Notes: generated by a model not told the origin, from the sequence alone. DNA of 64,000 nucleotides from Flavobacterium panici (GCF_903819335.1 NZ_CAIJDE010000062.1:186001-250000), one strand, 5' to 3'; positions 10,001-18,472 are shown, numbered from the stretch's first letter. Numbers and translations: made by a program.

Positions 10001-10265
10001 AAGTCAGTATGTTTACGATGCTGGTTTTATTAAACTAAGAGAGGTAAACATTACTTATACTTTACCATCTTCATTAGTACAAAAAATGAAATTGGTAGAT
10101 GCAAAAATTTCACTTATTGGATCTAACTTATGGATAATCCAAAAAAATCTTCCAGATGCAGACCCAGAAAGTGGATTAGGATCTAACGTAGGATCTCAAG
10201 GTCTTTCTATCGGTTCTTTACCAACAACTAGAAATATTGGTTGTAACTTAACAATAAAATTCTAA
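7014..10265 (+). CDS. SusC/RagA-family TonB-dependent transporter
   Basis: A 1083-residue outer-membrane active transporter that imports a bound nutrient with energy from TonB-ExbBD. In order: signal peptide (1-23), a carboxypeptidase-regulatory-like domain (about 27-108) with the PLPGVSVLVKGTKAGTQTD and FDGKYSI motifs, the plug (about 115-255) ending in NVLKGAAASALYGY near residue 226, then the 22-strand barrel ending in an aromatic residue. A calcium-loop-like DIDGDGTPDL lies at about residue 295. The SusD gene starts 3 bases after its stop and a small lipoprotein gene follows, forming one operon closed by the terminator at 12598-12628. No glycoside hydrolase, peptidase or sulfatase accompanies it, so the substrate cannot be read from context. 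Confidence 0.95.
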   Translation: MKLKFNGFLVLLLVLVAQLSFAQERAVSGTVSDNAGMPLPGVSVLVKGTKAGTQTDFDGKYSIKASSSQILVFSYIGMKTQEIAATSSTVNVSLAGDAQELESVVVTTALGVKREKKSLGYATQEVKGGDLRNGTSSGNFLNELSGKVAGVNITRNTNFGGSTSAISRGVKAIGQSNEMLIVIDGMPINNGNNTNDGLTTQSSGARGYDYGNNGMDINPEDIESVNVLKGAAASALYGYLAGNGVLMITTKKGKAKKGLGITVSSEVVTGSPDKSTFVKYQKEYGAGYGASFGEQDIDGDGTPDLVVAMGDDASVGDRFDPSLNVYQWDAFSAYPGNANYGKATPWKAAANDPNSFFQNSLSLVNSIAFEDGNEKTNVVFNYTNTNQTGTLINSELRKNNFSLKLNHQFTDRLSLSTFANFSAQQTTGRNMTGYSDNIVSGFRQWWQTNVDIKQLEQAYNNSGEQNITWNRKSPENGAPAYWNNPYFERYKNYQNDRRNRFIGYANLTYKIADWLSATGKISTDTYDELREERVAVGSVAKTFGINALDETSGYQRYNGNFSEQNYDLLLNFKHNFGEDISLTGVAGGTIRNTYFNQITASTQGGLIIPGIYSLSNSRAASPYPYERETRTSVNSYYASASLGYVDTYFIDATARRDAFSNLPADDNTLTSYSVSGSWVFSKNLNASWLSFGKLRGGYSESPLGTPALALVDTYTKFDPFNNNQMYSVNSIKNNPDLKPIKTNTTEVGLEMQFLNRRVGFDVSLYKNVNDGEAVRVPYSTATGYTSKYVNAATIENKGIEVQFNVTPIKTNNFSWDINVNWSKNENKVTALADGVSNLQIASFPGTVTLNAVVGQPFGVLKGTDYTYTADGQKIINPSTGRYVINTSTNNIIGNINPDWIGGIRNKFSYKSLAFSFLIDTKHGGDVFSTDQWYGVGTGLGDGTAGNNDLGLPKRNSLVNGGGVILPGVYADGTPNTTRTVYSTGGAITNAYTNGPRSQYVYDAGFIKLREVNITYTLPSSLVQKMKLVDAKISLIGSNLWIIQKNLPDADPESGLGSNVGSQGLSIGSLPTTRNIGCNLTIKF

Positions 10266-10268
10266 GCT

Positions 10269-11735
10269 ATGAAAAATAGACTAATAATATTAATATCGTT
10301 TATAACCTTATTTGCATCATGCTCTGATGACTTTGGAGGAATGAACGAAGACACAAAAAACCCAACCATTACTTCACCTGAGTTCTTATTCACCAATGCA
10401 GAAAAAACTATGGTGGATCAGGTTACAAGTACATCTGTAAACTTTAACGTATTCAGATTGTATGCTCAACAATGGACAGAGGTACAGTACCCACAAGAAA
10501 CTCAATATGACCTTACTGGACGCACAATTCCAGATCGTCATTGGGCAACTTATTACCGTGATGTATTGAGAGATTTTAAAGAAGCTAAATCACTTTTGAT
10601 ATCTCAAAAAGCTAATTATACTGGAGCACCAGAAGGTTTAGTAGTTTTTGACAATAAAATTGCTATTATCGACATTTTATCTTCTTACTCATATGCTATT
10701 TTAGTTGATACTTTTGGAGATGTTCCTTACAGTGAAGCTTTAGATATCGATGGACACCCTCAACCAAAATATGATGATGCACAAACTATCTACAAAGATC
10801 TTATTGCTGTATTAACTGCAGCGTCTCATAAATTAGATCAAAGCGCAGATAGTTATGACGAAGCTGATCTTATTTTTGGTGGAAACACTGCTAAATGGGC
10901 TAAATTTGCTAACTCTCTACGTTTCAGATTAGCTATCAATATGGATGATGTAGATCATACTTATGCTAGCGCACAAGCATTAGCGGCTCAAGCTGATGGT
11001 TTAATTTTAGCTAGTACTGATGGAGCATATATGCCATATACTACAAATACAACTAATAACAACCCGTTATATCTTGATTTAGTAGCTAGTGGACGTGATG
11101 ATTTCTTGCCAGCTAATACATTCGTAAATAAAATGAATGCTCTTTCTGATCCAAGAAGAGCAAAATACTTTACAGAATTCCCTGCAGGTTCAGGACAATA
11201 CAAAGGTGGTGTATACGGAACTGTTAACGTTTATGGAGATTTCTCTCACTTAACAGAAACTATTAAAGATCCTGTATATCCTGGTGTTCTTTTCACTTAT
11301 TCAGAAGTAGAGTTTTTATTAGCTGAAGCTGTAGAAAGAGGAATTGCTGTTGGTGGAACTGCTGCATCTCACTATAATGCGGGTATTACTGCATCTATGC
11401 AAGATTGGGGAGTTTCTTCTGCTGACATTTCAGCTTACTTAGTAAGATCTGATGTAGCTTATGCAACTGCTGCTGGAACTTGGCAACAAAAAATTGGAGA
11501 ACAAGCATGGATCTCCTATTTCAACAGAGGTTTTGAAGCATGGACTTCTTACAGAAGATTAGACTTCCCTGCTTTAGTAGCTCCTCCAGTAACTTTTGGT
11601 GATATCACTGAAGTTCCAAAACGTTACTCTTATCCAGGAATTGAGCAAACATTAAATGCTGCAAATCTAGAAGCTGCAGTTGCAAAATTGGGTAACAATA
11701 ATGTAACTACTAAAATTTTCTGGGATAAACATTAA
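10269..11735 (+). CDS. SusD/RagB-family nutrient-binding lipoprotein
   Basis: SusD proteins form the hinged lid over the SusC barrel and capture substrate at the cell surface. The 488-residue product has a lipoprotein signal ending FASC with the lipidated Cys at about residue 18, followed by Ser-Asp-Asp, which suits a surface-exported Bacteroidota lipoprotein. The early segment with FNVFRLYAQQWTEVQYP and the later W-x-R-T-x-R-like SYRRLDFPAL near the C-terminus match the SusD-like_2 branch. It overlaps no neighbour and lies 3 bases after susC, so the pair is certainly co-expressed. Confidence 0.93.
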   Translation: MKNRLIILISFITLFASCSDDFGGMNEDTKNPTITSPEFLFTNAEKTMVDQVTSTSVNFNVFRLYAQQWTEVQYPQETQYDLTGRTIPDRHWATYYRDVLRDFKEAKSLLISQKANYTGAPEGLVVFDNKIAIIDILSSYSYAILVDTFGDVPYSEALDIDGHPQPKYDDAQTIYKDLIAVLTAASHKLDQSADSYDEADLIFGGNTAKWAKFANSLRFRLAINMDDVDHTYASAQALAAQADGLILASTDGAYMPYTTNTTNNNPLYLDLVASGRDDFLPANTFVNKMNALSDPRRAKYFTEFPAGSGQYKGGVYGTVNVYGDFSHLTETIKDPVYPGVLFTYSEVEFLLAEAVERGIAVGGTAASHYNAGITASMQDWGVSSADISAYLVRSDVAYATAAGTWQQKIGEQAWISYFNRGFEAWTSYRRLDFPALVAPPVTFGDITEVPKRYSYPGIEQTLNAANLEAAVAKLGNNNVTTKIFWDKH

Positions 11736-11752
11736 TATTTAATATTACAAAT

Positions 11753-12553
11753 ATGAAAAAATATATAAAACAAATTGCTACGTTCGCATTAATTGCAATT
11801 CTAGCTTCTTGTGATGCCGCAGATGACAATATTGAATATTCAACCGCGGGAGGGAACGTAGTTCCAACAACATCAAGTATTAGTCGTTTAGACAACAATT
11901 ATAATTTACCTCTTAATACTTTTACAAAAGAAGGCGTAACGGTATCTAAAGTTGAAATCTATAAGAATGCTGCTAAAACTACTTCAGATCCTATAGTATT
12001 GGGAGACAAAGTTGCAGATGCTACTCTTACTGATGGAAAAGCTACTTTCAACACTTCTTCATTAGGAAGCTTTGATGTATTTCCTGTAACTTCAGGTGGT
12101 ACTACTACTCTAACAGGAAAAACTGGAAGCTATGCATTAGCAATTATTTCATCATACTCTGATGGTTCAACTACAAGAGCTACATGGACTTTAACCGTTG
12201 GAAAAGGAATTGTTTGGCAAATTTACAATGCTGATGGTGACCCTGTAACTAACGCTACAAGTGGTGTAACAACAGCACCTTATAATGGCACTGAACCAGT
12301 GATCATTACTTTTGCTCCAGTTAAAAAATCTACTACAGTTGTTAACAGTATTGTTGGAGAGTGGTCTAAAAATGGCGGTGCTTTTTCTGCATTACCAGGA
12401 ACATTACCTACTACACGTCAAGATTTAGACATAGCTGCAATCCCATACTCAACTTATGGAGGTCTTGCAGCAGGTGACAAAATCACTTACAGATTTACTA
12501 TAACTGCTGGAACTCAAACTGATGCAATTTCTACAACAGTTACTTTCAACTAA
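11753..12553 (+). CDS. Surface lipoprotein, third gene of the SusCD operon
   Basis: A 266-residue protein with a lipoprotein signal (ILASC, Cys at about residue 20, followed by DAADDN). After the signal it is rich in Thr, Ser, Gly and beta-forming residues, in the manner of two or three Ig-like or SusE-type beta-sandwich domains. I do not recognise a specific family. It begins 17 bases after the SusD stop and ends just before a strong terminator. By position it should be the SusE/F-like accessory surface binding protein, but that is an inference from gene order, not from a recognised domain. Confidence 0.75.
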   Translation: MKKYIKQIATFALIAILASCDAADDNIEYSTAGGNVVPTTSSISRLDNNYNLPLNTFTKEGVTVSKVEIYKNAAKTTSDPIVLGDKVADATLTDGKATFNTSSLGSFDVFPVTSGGTTTLTGKTGSYALAIISSYSDGSTTRATWTLTVGKGIVWQIYNADGDPVTNATSGVTTAPYNGTEPVIITFAPVKKSTTVVNSIVGEWSKNGGAFSALPGTLPTTRQDLDIAAIPYSTYGGLAAGDKITYRFTITAGTQTDAISTTVTFN

Positions 12554-12597
12554 GAAAAAATATTAATCAAAATAATATTTTTTAATAATACTAAAAG

Positions 12598-12628
12598 CCA
12601 TCCCGTTCATTCGGGGTGGTTTTTTTTT
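12598..12628 (+). terminator. Terminator of the SusCD operon
   Basis: CCATCCCG (12598-12605) pairs with CGGGGTGG (12612-12619) with one G-U pair and a six-base loop, followed by nine T. It is 44 bases past the lipoprotein stop. Confidence 0.9.
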
Positions 12629-12644
12629 ATATAAACATTATACC

Positions 12645-12652
12645 TATATTTG
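12645..12652 (+). promoter_or_regulatory. -7 element of rlmB abutting the start codon
   Basis: TATATTTG fits TAnnTTTG exactly and ends four bases before the rlmB ATG at 12657. The transcript would then begin at or within a base or two of the start codon, which means a leaderless mRNA. The -33 position falls in the T run of the preceding terminator and has no clean TTG. Confidence 0.55.
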
Positions 12653-12656
12653 CCTC

Positions 12657-13391
12657 ATGGAAAAAGAACATCAAATATTTGGTATTAGAGCCATTATAGA
12701 AGCGATACAAGCTGGTCAGGAAGTTGACAAAGTATTTATACAAAAAGAAATTTCTGGAGAATTAATGAAAGATTTAATGAAGGTAATGAAACGTGCCAAC
12801 ATTAATTTTTCTTATGTTCCAGTTGAAAAACTAAATAGATTAACACCTAATAATCATCAAGGTGCTGTTGCAACAATCTCCCCTATTGGATTTATTGATA
12901 TAGAACATTTAGTAGAGTCAACTATTGCTTCGGGTTCAAAACCTTTATTTTTAATATTAGATCAAATCTCAGATGCGAGAAATTTTGGTGCTATTATCAG
13001 AACTGCAGAATGTACAGGAGTAAACGGAATTATCGTTCAAAAAGCAGGTTCTGCTCCAGTAAATGGTGACACAGTTAAAACATCTGCCGGCGCAGTATTC
13101 AATGTGCCTATTTGCAAAGTTGAACATATCAAAGATGCTATATTCTATCTTCAGGGATCTGGAATAAAAACTGTAGCCGCTACAGAAAAAACAGATCAAA
13201 ACATTTATGACTTATCATTAAATGAGCCTTTAGCTATTATAATGGGATCTGAAGACAGAGGTATAAATCCTTCTGTTTTAAAAATTGTAGATGAAAAAGC
13301 AAAATTACCAATGTTTGGTTCCATAGGATCGCTTAATGTATCTGTTGCATGCGGTGCATTTTTATACGAAACAGTTCGTCAGAGAAGTTAA
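12657..13391 (+). CDS. rlmB: 23S rRNA 2'-O-ribose methyltransferase (SpoU/TrmH family)
   Basis: A 244-residue SAM-dependent SPOUT enzyme that by family methylates the ribose of a guanosine in 23S rRNA domain V. The N-terminal substrate-binding domain starts EHQIFGIRAIIEAI. The three SpoU motifs follow: NFGAIIRTAECTGVNGII (motif 1, about residues 109-126), IMGSEDRGI (motif 2) and LPMFGSIGSLNVSVACG (motif 3), which build the trefoil-knot SAM site. The start at 12657 is fixed by the adjoining -7 element. RlmB is the closest named family. Another TrmH-type specificity (tRNA) cannot be excluded from sequence alone. Confidence 0.88.
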   Translation: MEKEHQIFGIRAIIEAIQAGQEVDKVFIQKEISGELMKDLMKVMKRANINFSYVPVEKLNRLTPNNHQGAVATISPIGFIDIEHLVESTIASGSKPLFLILDQISDARNFGAIIRTAECTGVNGIIVQKAGSAPVNGDTVKTSAGAVFNVPICKVEHIKDAIFYLQGSGIKTVAATEKTDQNIYDLSLNEPLAIIMGSEDRGINPSVLKIVDEKAKLPMFGSIGSLNVSVACGAFLYETVRQRS

Positions 13392-13432
13392 TAAAGCGTC
13401 CAGAAGTAGAATGACAACTTAATAACTATTAA

Positions 13433-14233
13433 ATGTCTTCAAAACTTGCTCAAAATATAGTACTTAGAAAAATCTGTTCTTCAATTGTAATTTTTCTAAT
13501 TACAATGATGAGTTATGGTCAAACAACAAAGTACAATCAATTTTGGGGTGAGATTCAATTTAGCCGAACTATAAATAAAAAGTGGTCAACTGAACTTAAT
13601 TTAGGAACAAGTTACAGCAGTACTGAATCATCCCCAAATATTTTTGAGCAAAACACACAAAGATCATTTAGAGCCTGGGGACATTATTATTTGTCTCCAC
13701 GATGGAAGTTATCATCATTTATAGCATACTTTAACAATAAAGATGTTCCTGAAATAGGTCAATTTGAATCTCCAGAATGGCGATTTGCTTTGCAGGGTAT
13801 TTATTACTTCCATAAAACCGGATATACTTTAAGTACAAGGATGCGAACGGAACTTCGTCATATGAAAAATGAAGATGATAGCTACGAAAACGTAATTCGA
13901 TATCGCCAGCAAATTAAATACTTACAACCTATTAACAGTAAAGTTTTACGAGAAGGTGTTGTTTATGCTATTGCTTCTAATGAATTATTTTTTAAATCGG
14001 GAACAAAAGTTACCGGTCTTAGTTTTTTTGATAGAAACAGATTAAATATTGGTGCAGGTTATCTGTTTTCAGATGACATACAAATTGAACTAACTTATGC
14101 CAACGAATATCTTCCCAGAGATAACGGAAATCAAATCGTAAACGCCGCCTCATTCACACTTACATTTAATAATTTTTTTGAAAATCTAAACAAAAAGTTC
14201 TTACATAAATCAGAAACTACAAGTGAGGATTAA
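13433..14233 (+). CDS. DUF2490 outer-membrane-barrel-like protein
   Basis: A 266-residue exported protein. After a hydrophobic signal (about residues 12-31, ending MMSYGQ) the sequence alternates aromatic and polar residues like an outer-membrane beta-barrel: KYNQFWGEIQFSRTINKKW, the typical DUF2490 opening, then many short strands ending in ASFTLTFNNFF. The family is common in Bacteroidota and has no established function. It starts 42 bases after rlmB and ends 2 bases before the convergent gene at 14236-14742. Confidence 0.8.
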   Translation: MSSKLAQNIVLRKICSSIVIFLITMMSYGQTTKYNQFWGEIQFSRTINKKWSTELNLGTSYSSTESSPNIFEQNTQRSFRAWGHYYLSPRWKLSSFIAYFNNKDVPEIGQFESPEWRFALQGIYYFHKTGYTLSTRMRTELRHMKNEDDSYENVIRYRQQIKYLQPINSKVLREGVVYAIASNELFFKSGTKVTGLSFFDRNRLNIGAGYLFSDDIQIELTYANEYLPRDNGNQIVNAASFTLTFNNFFENLNKKFLHKSETTSED

Positions 14234-14235
14234 GT

Positions 14236-14742
14236 TTATTTTTCTTCTTCTTTTAAAAAACAAGCCAGCTGCTTTACAATTTCATCTTTATGCAATTTGA
14301 AATTGTAATCACGTATAAACTCAGTTCCTTTCATATTTATAGAAGCAACAACAGCTTCAAATTTAGAAAACGCAGTTAAATCCTTTTTGTCAATTAAATA
14401 CAAAACCTGCATAACAGAATCATTTTTTACATACTGTGTATCATAATGCGTTAATTTATATGCATTATTATCAGCTAAGTGTATTATTAAATCATCTTTG
14501 ATTCCTTTTCCTATCTTTTTTTCCGGAAAAGGTGTGGGCTGTAGAGCAACAAAATAATTTTCTTTATCGGTAACAATATTTATTTTTAGAGATTTAGATT
14601 TTGTAGTATAAAAAGCTGCCGGATCAAAATAATAAACCATGGAACCGTCTGCAAGTACTCTATTTTTTACATCGCATTGAGCAAAAGATTCAGCACTTCC
14701 AAAAATCAATAAAATTAAAACAGAGAAAAAAGTATTTTTCAT
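14236..14742 (-). CDS. Exported protein of unknown function
   Basis: A 168-residue protein with signal peptide MKNTFFSVLILLIFGSAESFAQ. The mature part contains two cysteines (the CDVKNR start and LACFLKEEEK near the end) and is predicted soluble, mostly beta. I do not recognise a family. It is convergent with the DUF2490 gene, only 2 bases apart. It is transcribed alone, with a -7 element TAATTTTG on the minus strand at 14783-14776 and no obvious -33 box. Confidence 0.7.
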   Translation of the reverse strand: MKNTFFSVLILLIFGSAESFAQCDVKNRVLADGSMVYYFDPAAFYTTKSKSLKINIVTDKENYFVALQPTPFPEKKIGKGIKDDLIIHLADNNAYKLTHYDTQYVKNDSVMQVLYLIDKKDLTAFSKFEAVVASINMKGTEFIRDYNFKLHKDEIVKQLACFLKEEEK

Positions 14743-14803
14743 GAGTTGGATTAATTAAATTAAAGTGTTCCTTAACAAAATTAATCATTTTAATTCATAA
14801 AAA

Positions 14804-15577
14804 TCATTCTTCAGAACCTTTATCAACTGGTTCTGATTTGGTTACAATATAATTTACAATAACATTTGAATTAAAATACGCATCAGGATTTTCAATTTCT
14901 TCTTCAGGAATTTCAGTATTTACGAAATTTCCATCTTCATCAAAATGCTTCATAAAAGCATCCTGCGAAGGATCAAAATCTGGTTTCTGCCAATCGTAAA
15001 TTATAGGTTTTGTATATTCAGAAGTCTTATAATATAAAGAAAGTCCAAATCCCGTAATAAATCCGCCTAAATGTCCTTCCCAGGAAATTGCAGCATCTAC
15101 ATCTGGAAAAACATACCAAATCATTCCTCCATAAAGCAAAATAACAGATAAGGAAAGTGCCACCAAACGATAATATTTAGTTTGTATTCCTTTAAAAAAA
15201 ATAAAACTTACCAGAACATAAATTAATCCACTGGCTCCAATATGAAAGTTTGGACGGCCAATAATCCAGGTTATCAATCCCGAAAATAAAATTCCATAAC
15301 CAATAACGCCTAATGACTGCTTGGGATAAAAAAACTGCAAAGCTGTCAGTAAAACCAAAAGCGGAATTGAATTGTTATATAGATGGTCTAAATTTTCATG
15401 GATAAATGGACTAAACAACACGCCTTGTAATCCGGAAAAATCTCTGGGATAAATTCCGTTTTGATAAAAATCAAAATCGAATCGAATCTGAATCCAGTAT
15501 ATAACCCATAGAAAAAGCACAAAAAATACCGGAACTCCAACAACTGCTGTTGAAAATTTAAATTGATTATCATTCAT
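14804..15577 (-). CDS. Rhomboid intramembrane serine protease
   Basis: A 257-residue membrane protein with about six transmembrane helices between residues 10 and 180, plus an acidic cytoplasmic tail of some 70 residues. The catalytic serine is in GASG (Ser116) and the catalytic histidine in GHLGG (His169), the Ser-His dyad of rhomboids. The HENLDHLYNNS segment (residues 60-70) corresponds to the conserved H-x-x-x-N oxyanion region in TM2. Rhomboids cleave other membrane proteins within the bilayer. The substrate here is unknown. The last 65 residues (with EEEIENPDAYF) have no recognisable domain. Confidence 0.88.
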   Translation of the reverse strand: MNDNQFKFSTAVVGVPVFFVLFLWVIYWIQIRFDFDFYQNGIYPRDFSGLQGVLFSPFIHENLDHLYNNSIPLLVLLTALQFFYPKQSLGVIGYGILFSGLITWIIGRPNFHIGASGLIYVLVSFIFFKGIQTKYYRLVALSLSVILLYGGMIWYVFPDVDAAISWEGHLGGFITGFGLSLYYKTSEYTKPIIYDWQKPDFDPSQDAFMKHFDEDGNFVNTEIPEEEIENPDAYFNSNVIVNYIVTKSEPVDKGSEE

Positions 15578-15712
15578 ATAGTTTCGATTCTAATTGATGT
15601 TCTGGCATCAAAAAACTATCCAAATAAAAATTACTGATAATTTGTCAGCTATTCTATTATATGTTAAATGTTTAAAAATTGAAATGCTATATAGTATCTC
15701 ATGTAACAAAAT

Positions 15713-15720
15713 TAATTTTG
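15713..15720 (+). promoter_or_regulatory. -7 element of rarA
   Basis: TAATTTTG matches TAnnTTTG exactly 19 bases before the rarA ATG. The nearest upstream TTG (15679-15681) leaves a 31-base spacer, too long, so only the -7 half is supported. Confidence 0.45.
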
Positions 15721-15739
15721 AAAATAGTAATTTTACAAA

Positions 15740-17017
15740 ATGGAAGCACCGTTAGCCGAGCGTATTCGCCCACAGAAATTAGAGGATTATGTTAGTCAGA
15801 GTCATTTGGTTGGACCAAATGGTTCGTTGACGCAGCAAATTTCAAAAGGAATAATTCCTTCACTTATTTTTTGGGGACCGCCCGGAACAGGCAAAACAAC
15901 TTTAGCACAAATTATTGCGCAGGAATCTAAACGTCCTTTTTATATTTTAAGCGCCATTAATTCCGGGGTTAAAGATATTCGCGATGTAATTGAAAAAGCA
16001 AAACAAAGCGGCGGTTTATTTACTGCCAAAAATCCTATTTTGTTTATTGATGAGATTCACCGATTTAGTAAATCACAGCAAGATTCACTTTTAGCTGCTG
16101 TTGAAAAAGGATGGATTACACTTATTGGTGCAACTACAGAAAACCCAAGTTTTGAGGTTATTCCCGCATTATTATCGCGCTGTCAGGTCTATATACTAAA
16201 TGCTTTTACAAAAGATGATTTAGAAGCCTTATTGCATCGTGCAATGAAAATTGACGTGGAATTAGCATCTAAAAAAATCACTTTAAAAGAAACGGAAGCA
16301 CTACTACGACTTTCTGGCGGAGATGGCAGAAAACTGCTTAATATTTTTGAGCTTGTAGTTAATGCTTCTCCAAGCGATAACGTAATTATTACCAACGATC
16401 GTGTTTTTGAACTTGTTCAGCAAAATACTGTTTTATATGACAAAACTGGTGAACAACATTATGATATTGTTTCTGCTTTTATAAAATCCATAAGAGGAAG
16501 TGATCCAAATGGTGCAGTTTACTGGCTGGCAAGAATGATTGAAGGCGGTGAAGATGTAAAATTTATTGCCCGCAGAATGTTGATTTTATCTAGTGAAGAT
16601 ATTGGAAATGCAAATCCTACGGCGTTTATTATGGCTAATAATACTTTTCAGGCGGTTTCAACGATTGGTTATCCAGAAAGCAGAATTATATTAAGCCAAT
16701 GCGCTATATATCTTGCAACATCTCCAAAAAGCAATGCATCTTATATGGCAATTGGAAATGCACAGCAATTAGTAAAACAAACAGGAGATTTACCAGTTCC
16801 AATTCATTTACGAAATGCTCCAACAAAATTGATGAAAGAATTAGGATATGGCGAAGACTATAAATACTCGCATGACTATGCAAATAATTTTGCCGAGCAG
16901 GAATTTCTACCCGATGCCATAAAAGAAACGGTTCTTTACAATCCTGGAAGCAACTCTAGAGAGAACAGCAACCGCGAATTTTTAAAGAACCGTTGGAAAG
17001 ATAAATATGGTTATTAA
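15740..17017 (+). CDS. rarA: Replication-associated recombination protein A (AAA+ ATPase)
   Basis: RarA/MgsA is a clamp-loader-like AAA+ ATPase that acts at stalled forks and DNA ends with SSB. The 425-residue product has Walker A GPPGTGKTT (about residues 46-54), Walker B LFIDEIHRF and sensor 1 GATTENPSFE. The C-terminal MgsA domain includes the RGSDPNGAVYWLARM and RRMLILSSEDIGNANP segments that are diagnostic of the family. It begins MEAPLAERIRPQKLEDYVSQ like its orthologues. It stands alone on the plus strand and converges on the gene at 17031. Confidence 0.96.
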   Translation: MEAPLAERIRPQKLEDYVSQSHLVGPNGSLTQQISKGIIPSLIFWGPPGTGKTTLAQIIAQESKRPFYILSAINSGVKDIRDVIEKAKQSGGLFTAKNPILFIDEIHRFSKSQQDSLLAAVEKGWITLIGATTENPSFEVIPALLSRCQVYILNAFTKDDLEALLHRAMKIDVELASKKITLKETEALLRLSGGDGRKLLNIFELVVNASPSDNVIITNDRVFELVQQNTVLYDKTGEQHYDIVSAFIKSIRGSDPNGAVYWLARMIEGGEDVKFIARRMLILSSEDIGNANPTAFIMANNTFQAVSTIGYPESRIILSQCAIYLATSPKSNASYMAIGNAQQLVKQTGDLPVPIHLRNAPTKLMKELGYGEDYKYSHDYANNFAEQEFLPDAIKETVLYNPGSNSRENSNREFLKNRWKDKYGY

Positions 17018-17025
17018 ACCATATT
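17004..17025. terminator. Short bidirectional hairpin at the end of rarA
   Basis: AATATGGTT (17004-17012) pairs with AACCATATT (17017-17025) around a 4-base loop and includes the rarA stop codon. It is AT-rich and flanked by A/T runs, lying between convergent genes. A weak terminator is the likely role. Confidence 0.4.
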
Positions 17026-17030
17026 ATATT

Positions 17031-17780
17031 TTAGAATTTTACAGAAACTTTTTCTGAAATCAATTTATCATTTTGATAATACTCAAAATACCATTGATTG
17101 TCTTTTGCGTTTAAAGATCCCTGAATTCCATCTTTAATGGCAATAAAAGAATCTGCATGCGAAGTTTTCAATAATTTCATTACCACTTTTGGTGTTTTAT
17201 CAATTAACTGAAATCCATTTTCTGTTGGCTGTGCATACAATAAATTGGGATCTGAAAGATTAACTACAGGTTTCTCTTCAACTGGAGCACTGCTAACTAT
17301 TGCTGCAGCAACTGGAGCCACAGCTTGCGTTACATTAGAAGAAGTTGAAGAAGCAGTTTTTCCATTATATTTATAGTGCAGTCCAATAACAGATACAAAT
17401 GCACCTTCAAGACTTTCTTTATACGCTACTTCGTAGTCTTTCTCCCTGCTCTTTCCAGTTTCAGAAGTATAAATTACTTTTCCGTAGCAGTCTTTAAATT
17501 GAATAAAAAGTTTTGTTACTAAAAAAGCATTGTCTCTTTTAACATCAATATACAAAAGCTCACATCTATCAATTCCTGCAGGTATTTGCTCATTAGTATA
17601 ATAAGCCTCAAAACCGGCTTTAAGTAAATTTGATTTAGTTAAGGTTGCTAATCGATATTGATTATCTGTTTTGATGAAATCATATTTAAGAGGAATTATA
17701 ACGGCTTTATAATCGTTAACAGATTGCGAAAATCCAATAGCCGAACAAAATAGCAAAGCCAGTAAAACTTTTATTTTCAT
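17031..17780 (-). CDS. Exported protein of unknown function in the radC-yjjG operon
   Basis: A 249-residue protein with signal peptide MKIKVLLALLFCSAIGFSQ. Residues about 20-130 look like one alpha/beta domain. Then comes a low-complexity linker of Ala, Val, Thr and Ser (residues about 133-160), and a C-terminal beta-rich domain ending LISEKVSVKF. I do not recognise a family. Its start lies 2 bases past the yjjG stop, so it is cotranscribed with radC and yjjG, with no evident functional link. Confidence 0.7.
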   Translation of the reverse strand: MKIKVLLALLFCSAIGFSQSVNDYKAVIIPLKYDFIKTDNQYRLATLTKSNLLKAGFEAYYTNEQIPAGIDRCELLYIDVKRDNAFLVTKLFIQFKDCYGKVIYTSETGKSREKDYEVAYKESLEGAFVSVIGLHYKYNGKTASSTSSNVTQAVAPVAAAIVSSAPVEEKPVVNLSDPNLLYAQPTENGFQLIDKTPKVVMKLLKTSHADSFIAIKDGIQGSLNAKDNQWYFEYYQNDKLISEKVSVKF

Positions 17781-17782
17781 AA

Positions 17783-18469
17783 TTATAGGTATTTTTTTAG
17801 TTCTAGTAAATGATTAATTTGTTTTAAATTTTTAGGAACATCAATATTTCTGATGTTAAAGAAAATAGCATCCATCCCAGCGTTTAAAGCGCCATTAACA
17901 TCTGCATCAAAATCGTCTCCAATCATAATACTGTTTTCTTTTGAAGCCTGAGCCAAATTGACAGCATAATCAAAGATAATACTATTTGGTTTTTTAACTC
18001 CGGCTAATTCAGAATTTGTAATGGTACTGAAATATCCGCCAAGCGAAGCATTATTAATTTTTTTGGTTTGAACGTGTGCAAAACCATTTGTTATAATATG
18101 CAGCTTATATTTAGGTTTAAGATATTCTAAAACTTCAATTGCTCCATCAAAAAGATGATTATTATCGGTCAAAAACTCAATATAATCATTAGCAATCTGA
18201 TCTATATTTTCATCAGAAATAGAATAATTTAACGCATCAAAAGAATATTTTAATCGGTTATAACGTAATTCCTGATGCGTAATCTCATCATTTTGATACA
18301 ACCTCCAGCATTCCTGATTTATGGGAACATATTTTTTAATAAAATCTTCAATTTTTATCTCTCCGAAATTATTTTTAAAAATGCGATCAAATGCCATTTC
18401 TGAATTTTTATCAAAATCCCAAAGCGTATGATCTAAATCAAAAAAAATGTCTGTAATGTTGGTATTCAT
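17783..18469 (-). CDS. YjjG-type HAD nucleotidase
   Basis: A 228-residue haloacid-dehalogenase-fold hydrolase. The catalytic motif I is FFDLDHTLWDF (nucleophile Asp11, acid/base Asp13), motif II is the Thr of IITNG, and motif IV is MIGDDFDADVNGALNAG near residues 168-184. The YjjG subfamily dephosphorylates non-canonical pyrimidine nucleotides and so cleans the nucleotide pool. It sits between radC (3-base gap) and an exported unknown (2-base gap). Subfamily naming rests on the helical cap pattern and length, so a general HAD phosphatase is the cautious alternative. Confidence 0.85.
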   Translation of the reverse strand: MNTNITDIFFDLDHTLWDFDKNSEMAFDRIFKNNFGEIKIEDFIKKYVPINQECWRLYQNDEITHQELRYNRLKYSFDALNYSISDENIDQIANDYIEFLTDNNHLFDGAIEVLEYLKPKYKLHIITNGFAHVQTKKINNASLGGYFSTITNSELAGVKKPNSIIFDYAVNLAQASKENSIMIGDDFDADVNGALNAGMDAIFFNIRNIDVPKNLKQINHLLELKKYL

Positions 18470-18472
18470 AGA

